Shown here: positions 49,580 to 56,765 of the stretch, piece after piece
How positions within the stretch are numbered: the stretch's first letter is position 1
How the letters are laid out: each line of letters opens with the position of its first letter
Origin: Streptomyces tsukubensis
GTDB taxonomy: Bacteria > Actinomycetota > Actinomycetes > Streptomycetales > Streptomycetaceae
Length of the DNA: 64,000 nt
Assembly (NCBI RefSeq): GCF_009296025.1
Contig: NZ_CP045178.1
Coordinates: forward strand, 3,410,001-3,474,000
Direction of reading: 5' to 3'
Made by a program: the position numbers and the translations under genes
Notes under the pieces: model-generated
Told to the model about the DNA's origin: nothing
Databases searched by the model: none
Seen by the model: only the letters and a program-made list of their open reading frames with translations

Positions 49580-50491
49580 ATGGACGACAGCCTCACCGAC
49601 GCACTCCTCGAAGAACTCTGCGCCCACATCGGGCGGCCCACCGACCCCGCACGTGAGGAGCTGCGGGCCTGGGTCATGTCAGGCGTGGAACGGCTCGTCT
49701 TCCCCGGCGGCGAGACCATGATCTTCAAGTACGCGGAGAAGCCCTTCGCGAAGGAGGCCGAGGCGCTGCGCGCGGCGTACGAGGACGGGCTCCCCGTGCC
49801 GGGCGTCATCGTCTCCGTGGTCCGCAAGCGCAGACTCGGCGTGCTGATGGAGGACCTGGGCGAGCCGGTGCGCGCGCCGACCGAGCGCGAGGGGATCGCC
49901 ATGGCGGTCGCCCTGCACCGGCTGCCCGTACTTCCCCGTCTCGCCGTCCTCCACGAGGGCGGGTTGCAGCGGCTGCCGGAACGGGCCCTGTGGCACTTCG
50001 ACCGGCTCCACGAGGTGGGCCGCTGGCGGGGGACCGACGACATCGGGGCGTCGCTCGGCCGGGTGCAGCGCGCGTCCACCACCCGTGCCTCCGGGGCGAT
50101 GATCCCGCCCTACGGCTGGGTGCACTCCGAGTTCCAGCCCGAGACGATCCACGTGGGCGCCGGAGGGCCGAAGCTGCTGGACTTCGCCCGCAGTTACACC
50201 GGCCCCGCCCTGTTCGACCTGGCGACCTGGCACGGCATCAGGAAGGCGGAACCCGCCAGGATGCGGGGACTGCTCGAAGCCTATGTGGCGGCGGGCGGGG
50301 CCCCCGAGGCGCTCAGGCCGCGCGGTGGCCTGAGCGCCGAGGCGTGGGCCCTCGGGTGGCAGCGGATGTGGGGCGTGGAGTGGTTCCTCGAACAGGCGGG
50401 GCGCTGGGTCGAGGACCCCGCGCAGGACCCGGTGTACATCGAGGCGGTACGTCATCATCTGCGGGCCGTGATGGAGCTGTTCCAGATCTGA
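49580..50491 (+). CDS. Aminoglycoside-phosphotransferase-fold protein with degenerate catalytic loop
   Basis: 303 aa, ATG 8 bases after GGGAG. The protein-kinase-like APH fold shows VFPGGETMIFKYAE with a Lys for ATP, GVLMEDLGEPV for the hinge, and a catalytic-loop region WVHSEFQPETIHV followed by LLDFARSYTGPALFDLA. The usual HxDxxxxN is HSEFQPET here, with Glu for the catalytic Asp and no Asn, so enzyme activity is in doubt, although DFA can supply the metal Asp. No resistance role is indicated. Monocistronic; followed by an 18-bp repeat. Confidence 0.82.
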   Translation: MDDSLTDALLEELCAHIGRPTDPAREELRAWVMSGVERLVFPGGETMIFKYAEKPFAKEAEALRAAYEDGLPVPGVIVSVVRKRRLGVLMEDLGEPVRAPTEREGIAMAVALHRLPVLPRLAVLHEGGLQRLPERALWHFDRLHEVGRWRGTDDIGASLGRVQRASTTRASGAMIPPYGWVHSEFQPETIHVGAGGPKLLDFARSYTGPALFDLATWHGIRKAEPARMRGLLEAYVAAGGAPEALRPRGGLSAEAWALGWQRMWGVEWFLEQAGRWVEDPAQDPVYIEAVRHHLRAVMELFQI

Positions 50492-50502
50492 GAGGCCCGA
50501 AC

Positions 50503-50556
50503 CCGAAAGGCATGGAAGGCCCGAAAGGCATGGAAGGCCCGAAAGGCATGGAAGGT
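50503..50556. repeat. 18-bp tandem repeat after the phosphotransferase gene
   Basis: Three units of ccgaaaggcatggaaggc(c/t) start at 50503, 50521 and 50539. A diverged copy (ctggaaggtctt) follows. Confidence 0.94.
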
Positions 50557-50700
50557 CTGGAAGGTCTTGATCCGGGGGCGGTCACAGTGCCTTCGGCACG
50601 CGCCCTCGGGTTCCGGATGCCGGGTGCCGGGCCCCCGCGCTCCCCGGGGTGCCGGGGCGGCCGGGGCGGCCGGAGGCCCGGGGGCCAGGACAAGGGGCGC

Positions 50701-51522
50701 TCACTCCCCTTCCGACGCCCTGAACCCCGTATTGACGGCGAGCAGTCCGCCGTCCACCCGCAGCGTCGTGCCGGTGACCCAGCGGGCGTCGGACGAGGCG
50801 AGGAAGGCCACGGCGTCGGCGATGTCCTCGGGCTCGCCGACGCGGCCCAGCGGGTACAGCTGCGCGATCTTCTTCAGCCGCTCGGGGCGGTCGGCCCACG
50901 CCGTCGTACGGATCGTGCCCGGCTGTACGAGGTTGACGCGGACGCCCCTGGGTGCGGCGTGGCCCGCGAGGGTCCTGGTCAGGGAGGCGAGGCCCGCCTT
51001 TGCCGCGCTGTAGGCGTGCCCGCCGAAGTCCTGCTCGCTGTTGACCGAGCCTATGGAGACGACGGCGCCCCTGCCGGAGGCCACGAGGTGCGGGAGGGCC
51101 GCGCGGCAGCAGCGGTAGGCGCCGGTCAGGGTGCGGTCCAGGTCGCGCTCCCACAGTTCGTCGGACTCGTCCTCGAAGAGTGCGGCGTCGTCGTGGGCGG
51201 AGTAGGCGTTGTTGACGAGGACATCGAGCGCGCCGAAGGTCTCCACGGCGTACGCGACGGCCGCCTCGACCGAGGCGCGGTCCCCCACGTCGCACGGATG
51301 GGCGAGGGCCCCGCCGCCGATCTCCGCGGCCGTCGCGCGGGCCGCCTCCTCGTCGATGTCGGTGACCAGGACGCGGGCACCCTCAGCGGTCAGCCGTCGC
51401 GCGGTGGCCGCGCCGATACCGCGCGCCGCGCCGGTGATCAGCACGCCGTACCCCTCGAAACGCCTCAGTGGACTCACGGGGCTCGCAGGACTCGTCGAAC
51501 TCGTGTGGCTCATAGGACTCAT
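50701..51522 (-). CDS. Short-chain dehydrogenase/reductase
   Basis: 273 aa; ATG overlaps the stop of the serine hydrolase upstream as ATGA, so translation is coupled. Classical SDR: cofactor motif LITGAARGIGAAT, LVNNAYS, catalytic Ser-Tyr-Lys in SIGSVNSEQ...HAYSAAKAGL, PGTIRT and a GxxxDGG-like end (LRVDGGLLAVNTG). The first 20 residues are Ser/Thr/Pro-rich and repeat SPAS-type pairs. The substrate is unknown. The pair with a hydrolase suggests oxidation of an alcohol released from an ester, by inference only. Confidence 0.94.
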   Translation of the reverse strand: MSPMSHTSSTSPASPVSPLRRFEGYGVLITGAARGIGAATARRLTAEGARVLVTDIDEEAARATAAEIGGGALAHPCDVGDRASVEAAVAYAVETFGALDVLVNNAYSAHDDAALFEDESDELWERDLDRTLTGAYRCCRAALPHLVASGRGAVVSIGSVNSEQDFGGHAYSAAKAGLASLTRTLAGHAAPRGVRVNLVQPGTIRTTAWADRPERLKKIAQLYPLGRVGEPEDIADAVAFLASSDARWVTGTTLRVDGGLLAVNTGFRASEGE

Positions 51523-52895
51523 AGTGCGGAACGTACCGCCCGTACCAGCGCCTGGGCACGGGGGTCGGAGGTGACTCCCTCCCGCATCCCGTTGGTCACA
51601 TACCCGAAGGCCACACCGGAGTCGGGGTCGGCGAAGCCCAGCGGCCCGCCCCTGCCCGGGTGGCCGAACGAGCCGGGACCGAGCAGCGGAGAGGCGGGGC
51701 TGTGCAGCATGTAACCGGGGCCGAAGCGGGTCGGGACGACCAGGACGCGGTCGGCGCCGGCCGACTCCTCGGTACGGGCCAGAGTGACCGTCGCAGGGGC
51801 GAACAACCGCCGCGCGTGCGGGAGTCCGGCACCGGGCGCGGTCTCGGCCTCGACGTCGCCGATGAGCGCCGCGTAGAAGCGGGCCAGCGAGCGGGCCGTC
51901 GTGATGGCGTTGGCGGCGGGGAGTTCGGCGGCCCGGTAGGCGGGGGCGTTCTCGTCGGGCAGCGGGCTGATCGCGCCGAAGGCACGGCGGGTCAGCGAGT
52001 CCGGGTCGGCGTAGGCGGCCGCGACCTCCCTGCGGGGCCTGGTGCGCAGGCCACCGGCGTCGGGGATGTCGGCGGGTCCGACCCTGCCGGGCCGGTCGGC
52101 CTCGTGCGCGGGCAGGCCAAGCCAGAGGTCGAGACCGAGCGGACCCGCGATCTCCTCGGCTATCCAGGTGCCGATGGTGCGGCCCGTGACCCTGCGCACC
52201 AGTTCCCCCGCGAGCCAGCCGTAGGTGTGCGCGTGGTAGCCGTGGTCGGTGCCCGGCTCCCACGCGGGGGCCTGGGCGGCGACGGCGGCCGCCGCGGCGA
52301 CCGGGTCGAGCGCTTCTGCCGGGCTGAGGGGCCGGTCGAGGGCGGGTACGCCCGCGCGGTGGGAGAGGAGATGGCGTACGAGGGTCTGCTCCTTGCCGTG
52401 CGCCTTGTACTGCGGCCAGTAGGTGCTGACGGGCGCGTCCGGGTCGATCTCCCCGCGCTGGTGGAGCAGGAGCAGCACGGAGGCGGCGAGGCCCTTGGTC
52501 ACGGAGTGGGTGATCTGGGCGGTACCGCGCTCCCAGGGGGCGGGGGTGCCTCGCTCGGACGTGGCCGGGCCGTCACCGGCCGCGCCAAGGGCGCCGTCCA
52601 CGCCGAGGCCACCGGCCACTCCAAGGGCGCCGTCCACGCCGAGGATGCCGTCCGCGTCCGGGCCGCCGACTCGATGGCCGTCCACATCCCGGTCCCCGCC
52701 CCACAGGTCGACGACCTTGCGGCCCTCGCGGTAGACGGCGACGGCGGCGCCCCGCTCGCCGAGGCGCGCGAAATTGTTCCTGAAGGCGGCTTCGACCTGC
52801 TCGTATCCGGGAGCGACTGTGCCGTGCACGGTCACAGGGGCGGTCGCGCGGGGCGCCTCGGGGGTGGCTGCGGGGGACTGCCGTATTTCATCGTT
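51519..52895 (-). CDS. Serine hydrolase of the beta-lactamase/EstB family
   Basis: 458 aa from GTG 52895; GTG 52916 is an alternative and neither has a clear site. The class C fold shows the nucleophile motif S-x-x-K in THSVTKGLA, the Tyr of YHAHTYGWLAGEL, and GHPGRGGPLGFADPDSG near the C-terminus (EstB type HxG). It is probably an esterase or peptidase, not a resistance enzyme; no signal peptide is seen. Residues after 45 contain an inserted Gly/Asp/Val segment (DGALGVAGGLGVDGALGAAGDG) from a 36-bp repeat. Coupled to the SDR gene. Confidence 0.92.
   Translation of the reverse strand, partial: NDEIRQSPAATPEAPRATAPVTVHGTVAPGYEQVEAAFRNNFARLGERGAAVAVYREGRKVVDLWGGDRDVDGHRVGGPDADGILGVDGALGVAGGLGVDGALGAAGDGPATSERGTPAPWERGTAQITHSVTKGLAASVLLLLHQRGEIDPDAPVSTYWPQYKAHGKEQTLVRHLLSHRAGVPALDRPLSPAEALDPVAAAAAVAAQAPAWEPGTDHGYHAHTYGWLAGELVRRVTGRTIGTWIAEEIAGPLGLDLWLGLPAHEADRPGRVGPADIPDAGGLRTRPRREVAAAYADPDSLTRRAFGAISPLPDENAPAYRAAELPAANAITTARSLARFYAALIGDVEAETAPGAGLPHARRLFAPATVTLARTEESAGADRVLVVPTRFGPGYMLHSPASPLLGPGSFGHPGRGGPLGFADPDSGVAFGYVTNGMREGVTSDPRAQALVRAVRSAL
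52585..52656. repeat. 36-bp in-frame repeat in the serine hydrolase gene
   Basis: Two units (52585-52620 and 52621-52656) share the 24 bases starting ccaagggcgccgtccacg. Flanking codons give further diverged copies. Confidence 0.93.
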
Positions 52896-52970
52896 CACCC
52901 ATCCATGGTCGTACACAGGTACGGCAAACGGGACGCCCGCCCGTCAGCGGGCCCCGATCCGGCGGTCCCG

Positions 52971-53774
52971 CTAACGCCCCGCCGCCACCGACCTCGGGTC
53001 GAAGCCGAAGGGCAGTTCCAGGCGGTGGGCGCTCATGAGGGTGTCATCGGCGAGCAGTTCGCCGGTGGGGCCGTCCGCGACGATCACGCCGTCGCTGAGG
53101 ACGACCGCGCGCGGGCAGAGCTGGAGGGCGTACGGAAGGTCGTGGGTGACCATGAGGACGGTGACGTCCAGCGCCAGGAGGATGTCGGCGAGTTCGCGGC
53201 GCGAGGCGGGATCGAGGTTGGACGAGGGCTCGTCGAGGACGAGGATCTCCGGCTCCATGGCGAGGACGGTCGCGACCGCGACCCTGCGCCGCTGGCCGAA
53301 GGAGAGGTGGTGCGGTGGCCGGTCGGCGTAGTCGTCCATGCCGACCCGCTTCAGCGCGGTCCGTACCCGGTCCTCCAGTTCGGGGCCGCGTATCCCCGCG
53401 GCGGCGGGTCCGAAGGCGACGTCCTCGCGGACCGTGGGCATGAAGAGCTGGTCGTCCGGGTCCTGGAAGACGATGCCGACCCGCCGCCTGATCTCGGCCA
53501 TGTTCTTCCTGTCGACGGGCAGCCCCGCCACCGTGACCGAGCCGGCGCCGCCGCTGAGGATGCCGTTGAGGTGCAGGACAAGGGTGGTCTTTCCCGCTCC
53601 GTTGGGCCCCAGCAGGGCGACGCGTTCGCCGCGCGCCACCGTCAGGTCGACGCCGAACAGCGCCTGGTGGCCGTCGGGATAGGCGTAGGCGAGGCCGGAG
53701 ACGTCCAGGGAGGGCGGCGGCGGGACCGGGGAAGTCGGGTCGGTCGGGGCAGTCGGTGAGGTCACAGGGTCCAT
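52971..53774 (-). CDS. nikO: Nickel/cobalt ECF transporter ATP-binding subunit
   Basis: 267 aa from ATG 53774; a GTG at 53765 overlapping the upstream stop as GTGA is an equal alternative. CbiO/NikO-type ATPase: Walker A LLGPNGAGKTT, Q-loop FQDPDDQLF, signature LSFGQRRRVAVA and Walker B ILVLDEPSSNLD, then DLPYALQLC. It powers metal uptake together with the two membrane proteins encoded upstream. A Pro/Ser/Thr-rich stretch precedes the domain. Confidence 0.95.
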   Translation of the reverse strand: MDPVTSPTAPTDPTSPVPPPPSLDVSGLAYAYPDGHQALFGVDLTVARGERVALLGPNGAGKTTLVLHLNGILSGGAGSVTVAGLPVDRKNMAEIRRRVGIVFQDPDDQLFMPTVREDVAFGPAAAGIRGPELEDRVRTALKRVGMDDYADRPPHHLSFGQRRRVAVATVLAMEPEILVLDEPSSNLDPASRRELADILLALDVTVLMVTHDLPYALQLCPRAVVLSDGVIVADGPTGELLADDTLMSAHRLELPFGFDPRSVAAGR

Positions 53775-54523
53775 CCCAGCAGGCATACGGCGAGAGCGGC
53801 GGCGGGCAGGGCGAGGGCGTGGGACCACTGGGCGCGGGTCGCGGTGACATCGTCGATGACGGGCATCGATCCGGTGTAGCCGCGGCTCATCATGGCCAGG
53901 TGGACGCGTTCGCCCCGTTCGTAGGAGCGGATGAAGAGGGCGCCCGCCGACTTGGCCAGTACCCCCCAGTGCCGTACGCCACTCGCCTCGAAACCGCGTG
54001 ACTCGCGCGCGATCCGCATCCGCCGCATCTCGTCGGTGATGACATCGCCGTAGCGGACCATGAAGGACGCGATCTGTACGAGCATCGGGGGCAGCCGCAG
54101 CCGTTGCAGCCCGAGCAGGAGTTCGCGCAGCTCCGTCGTGGAGGCGAGCAGGACGGAGGCGGCGACACCAAGGGTGCCCTTCGCCAGCACGTTCCAGGCG
54201 CCCCACAGCCCGTTGACGGAGAGGGACAGGCCGAGGACGTCGACCCGCTCGCCCTCGGCGACGAAGGGCATGAGGACCGCGAAGGCGACGAAGGGGATCT
54301 CGATCAGCAGCCGCTTGAGCAGGAACCCGGCGGGGACCCTGGCCGTGTACGCGACGGCGCACAGCAGCAGCGCGTAGAGACCGAAGGCCCAGGCGGCCTC
54401 GCGCGGGGTGGAGACGACGACGATGACGAAGCAGAGGACCGCGGCGAGTTTGCAGTGCGGGGGAAGCCGGTGGACCGCCGAGTGGCCGTGCCTGTAGAGC
54501 CGGTGGGCGTGGCCCGCGCCCAT
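53762..54523 (-). CDS. nikQ: Nickel/cobalt ECF transporter transmembrane subunit
   Basis: 253 aa, ATG one base after the nikM stop. CbiQ/NikQ family: several membrane helices (LAAVLCFVIVVVST; FALLLCAVAYTARV-type) and the two cytoplasmic coupling motifs with Ala-Arg-Gly-like ARESRGFEASG and MMSRGYTG that contact the ATPase. It has the family start HRLYRHGHSAVHRLPPHCKL. It overlaps nikO by 13 bp, or 4 bp with the GTG start. Confidence 0.94.
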   Translation of the reverse strand: MGAGHAHRLYRHGHSAVHRLPPHCKLAAVLCFVIVVVSTPREAAWAFGLYALLLCAVAYTARVPAGFLLKRLLIEIPFVAFAVLMPFVAEGERVDVLGLSLSVNGLWGAWNVLAKGTLGVAASVLLASTTELRELLLGLQRLRLPPMLVQIASFMVRYGDVITDEMRRMRIARESRGFEASGVRHWGVLAKSAGALFIRSYERGERVHLAMMSRGYTGSMPVIDDVTATRAQWSHALALPAAALAVCLLGWTL

Positions 54524-54524
54524 G

Positions 54525-55607
54525 TCAGACCGTCCCGCCGACCTGCGAGGGCGAGGTGTCGGTGTCGCGGCGGCGGCGCAGCACCCAGAAGACGCCGGTG
54601 CCCGCGACGACGGTGACGCCGACGCCGATCACACCCGCGAGACCACCGGAGATCCGGGCGTCACTGATGTCCTTCACGCCGTAGTCGGCGAGCGGCGAAT
54701 CCTTGGAGGCGTGGTCCTCGGCCTTGCGGTCGATGCCCTTGTCGTGGGCGACCTTCTCCAGGCCGTCGGGGCTGGCGGAGGCGTAGAAGCTGACGAATCC
54801 GGCGAGTACGACGGAGGCGGCGAGGCCGGAGAGCCAGAGGCCGCGGTGGGAGGAGCGGGCGGCGGGGGCGGGCGTGGGGGCGGCGGGCGCGTCGACCAGT
54901 TCCCCGCCGACGCGGAGTTTGAGCGGGGCGGTCAGTCCTCGGGCGCCGTAGACGAGGTCGGGGCGTACGGCGATGACGGCGGCCACGGTCAGGGCGGTGA
55001 TGACGGCCTCGCCGACGCCGATGAGTACGTGCACGCCGATCATGGCACCCGCGACCTTGGCGACCGATACGTCGGTGGTGCCGCCGAGGGCGTACATCGC
55101 GGTGAAGGCGACGGCGGCCGCGGGCACGGAGATCAGCGCGGCGACGAAGGAGGCGGCGGTGACGGAGGAGCGGCGGCGCGGGAGCGCCTTCACCAGGCCG
55201 CGGAAGATGGCGTAGGCGACGACGGTGGTCACGATCGCCATGTCGGTGATGTTGACGCCGAGGGCGGTGAGGCCGCCGTCGGCGAAGAGCACGCCCTGCA
55301 TCAGCAGGACCACGGAGACGCAGAGGACCCCGGTGAAGGGGCCGACGAGTATCGCCGCGAGTGCTCCGCCGAGCAGGTGGCCGCTGGTGCCGCCCGCGAC
55401 GGGGAAGTTGAGCATCTGCACGGCGAAGATGAAGGCGGCGACGAGGCCGGCGAGCGGCGCGGTGCGCTCACCTCCGATACCGCCTGGTCCTGACATGGCG
55501 CCCAGTTCGCGCCGGGCGCCGCGGAGACTGACCGCGACGGCCCCCGCCGCGACGACTCCGGCCACGACCGAGACCGGGGCGTTGATGAATCCGTCGGGGA
55601 CATGCAT
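54525..55607 (-). CDS. nikM: Nickel ECF transporter substrate-binding membrane protein, NikM fused to a NikN/PDGLE domain
   Basis: 360 aa from ATG 55607. NikM/CbiM binds the metal through its N-terminus; M1-H2-V-P-D-G-F starts exactly here, which fixes the start because His2 is a ligand. The membrane core (5-215) includes LNFPVAGGTSGHLLGG. From about 250 a helix leads to the PDGLE motif (ASPDGLEKVAHDKG) and a final membrane helix, the NikN-like part. A Nur box 150 bp upstream argues for nickel rather than cobalt. No cobalamin riboswitch is seen. Confidence 0.94.
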   Translation of the reverse strand: MHVPDGFINAPVSVVAGVVAAGAVAVSLRGARRELGAMSGPGGIGGERTAPLAGLVAAFIFAVQMLNFPVAGGTSGHLLGGALAAILVGPFTGVLCVSVVLLMQGVLFADGGLTALGVNITDMAIVTTVVAYAIFRGLVKALPRRRSSVTAASFVAALISVPAAAVAFTAMYALGGTTDVSVAKVAGAMIGVHVLIGVGEAVITALTVAAVIAVRPDLVYGARGLTAPLKLRVGGELVDAPAAPTPAPAARSSHRGLWLSGLAASVVLAGFVSFYASASPDGLEKVAHDKGIDRKAEDHASKDSPLADYGVKDISDARISGGLAGVIGVGVTVVAGTGVFWVLRRRRDTDTSPSQVGGTV

Positions 55608-55657
55608 GGGGGCTCCGCTTCGTGCGGTGGGGGCGGCGCGAGGAGGAGATCACATCG

Positions 55658-55721
55658 CGGGAACAGCCCACGTCGGGAACAGCTCTTATCGGGAACAGCT
55701 CACGTCGGGAACAGCTCATAT
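55658..55721. repeat. Four 16-bp tandem repeats in the nikM leader
   Basis: Units CGGGAACAGCCCACGT, CGGGAACAGCTCTTAT, CGGGAACAGCTCACGT and CGGGAACAGCTCATAT follow without gaps. They lie between the Nur box and the nikM start. Each holds GAACAGCTC; the step of 16 bp is about one and a half helical turns. Confidence 0.95.
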
Positions 55722-55759
55722 AAGGATGGCGTGAAGGGCCGTCGGTTCATAGGGGGTAC

Positions 55760-55776
55760 TTGCAAAACATTCGCAA
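55760..55776. promoter_or_regulatory. Nur box (nickel-responsive Fur-family operator)
   Basis: TTGCAA-AACAT-TCGCAA matches the described Nur consensus tTGCaa-N5-ttGCAA with one change. It lies 153-169 bp upstream of the nikM ATG. Nur with nickel represses uptake systems, so this transporter should be switched on under nickel starvation. Confidence 0.85.
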
Positions 55777-56122
55777 TAGCGCACCGGACCTCATTGGCAT
55801 CCTCACACAGAGCACCCCATGACGGACATCTTGCCCGGCCCCCACCAACCCCCGTCGACCCTCACCACCCCCCGCCACCTCCCCGCCGACGGAATCACGC
55901 CCCGCCGGTGATCGATTTTCCGCCCGCCCCGCGCCGACCCGATGTCACACCCCGGCGCCGGGGGCAGAACTCGCGGACCAGCGCACGGCAGCCGGGCCGG
56001 GCGCGCATCCCCTCCTCGCCCCCGGACGAGGAAATGTTCATATGAGACATTAGGGACATAAGAGTCGTGCAGTCGTGGGCCTTCGCCGATGCGGGCGCCG
56101 CGTGAGGATGAGGAGTCGTCCG
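55777..56122. other. Spacer between nikM control region and ssgE
   Basis: 346 bp without a gene. The middle (about 55830-55990) is a run of C-rich sequence. Near ssgE, gagacattagggacataagag at 56045-56065 is an imperfect direct repeat (acat-A) in a local AT-rich patch, which may be part of the ssgE promoter. Confidence 0.5.
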
Positions 56123-56548
56123 ATGACAGCCGCCGTCGAGCAGTACACACGAGCCCGCGTCCTGGGCGACTCCACGGAACTCCCCTCGATCCCGGTGGCC
56201 CTGCGCTACGACCCCGGATCGGGACCCGACACGGTACGGCTCGCCTTCTCGGGCGAAGGGGGCAACGACTGGACCTTCTCCCGCGCGCTGCTCGAAGAAG
56301 GTCTGCGCGCCCCCGCGGGCACCGGCGACGTGCGCGTCTGGCCGTGCGGCCGGGTCCAGACCGTCATGGAGTTCCACGCGCGCGGTGACGTCGTCATGAT
56401 CCAGCTCGACAGCTCCGCGCTGCTGCGCTTCCTGCGCCGTACGTACGACGCGACCGCCCAGTACGAGGCGGTGTCCACGGGTACGGCGGCCCCCACCGTC
56501 GGCGTCACCCAGGTGGCCCAGCGGGCGGTGGGCTCTCCCCGCGCCTGA
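56123..56548 (+). CDS. ssgE: SsgA-like sporulation protein, probable SsgE
   Basis: 141 aa, ATG 8 bases after GAGGAG. SALP family, unique to sporulating actinomycetes, controls cell-wall events in sporulation: SIPVALRYDPGSGPDTVRLAFSG, FSRALLEEGLRAPAGTGDVRVWP, QTVMEFHARGDVVMIQLDSSALLRFLRRTY are all typical. The location near the twin penicillin-binding genes and the recalled S. coelicolor order (SCO3158) point to SsgE, thought to act in spore separation. SALP paralogues are alike, so the subtype is less sure than the family. Confidence 0.9.
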   Translation: MTAAVEQYTRARVLGDSTELPSIPVALRYDPGSGPDTVRLAFSGEGGNDWTFSRALLEEGLRAPAGTGDVRVWPCGRVQTVMEFHARGDVVMIQLDSSALLRFLRRTYDATAQYEAVSTGTAAPTVGVTQVAQRAVGSPRA

Positions 56549-56643
56549 GCCCCCGTGTCCGAGCCCCCTCAGGGGGCCTCAGGGGGCAGCCGGGGGTCTC
56601 CGCACGGCCCCCCAGCTCCCCCTGAGGGGGCTTCTGGACACAG

Positions 56644-56677
56644 CGAAGACCCGGCGGAAGAATCCGCCGGGTCTTCG
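56644..56677. terminator. First terminator between ssgE and the MMPL gene
   Basis: A perfect 15-bp stem (CGAAGACCCGGCGGA and complement) closes an AGAA loop. An additional GC-rich pairing (AGCCCCCTCAGGGGG with CCCCCTGAGGGGGCT, about 56564-56632) precedes it. Confidence 0.9.
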
Positions 56678-56713
56678 GCGCGGCCTGCCCCGTCCCCACG
56701 GGCGGCAGCGCAC

Positions 56714-56753
56714 GGCCGGGACCCGCTCCCCGCTCAGGGAGCGGGTCCCGGCC
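56714..56753. terminator. Second terminator between ssgE and the MMPL gene
   Basis: A perfect 17-bp stem (GGCCGGGACCCGCTCCC and complement) closes a CGCTCA loop, 13 bp before the MMPL gene stop. With the previous hairpin it separates convergent transcripts. Confidence 0.9.
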
Positions 56754-56765
56754 TGCCAGGGCTGG

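Noticed and set aside
49580..50491. Antibiotic resistance aminoglycoside phosphotransferase
   Set aside because: Only the general fold is supported and the catalytic loop is altered; no resistance context.
55658..55721. CRISPR-like array
   Set aside because: The 16-bp repeats are contiguous with no spacers and no cas genes are present.
55608..55800. Cobalamin riboswitch before nikM
   Set aside because: No B12-box or long conserved fold is seen; a Nur box explains control and points to nickel.
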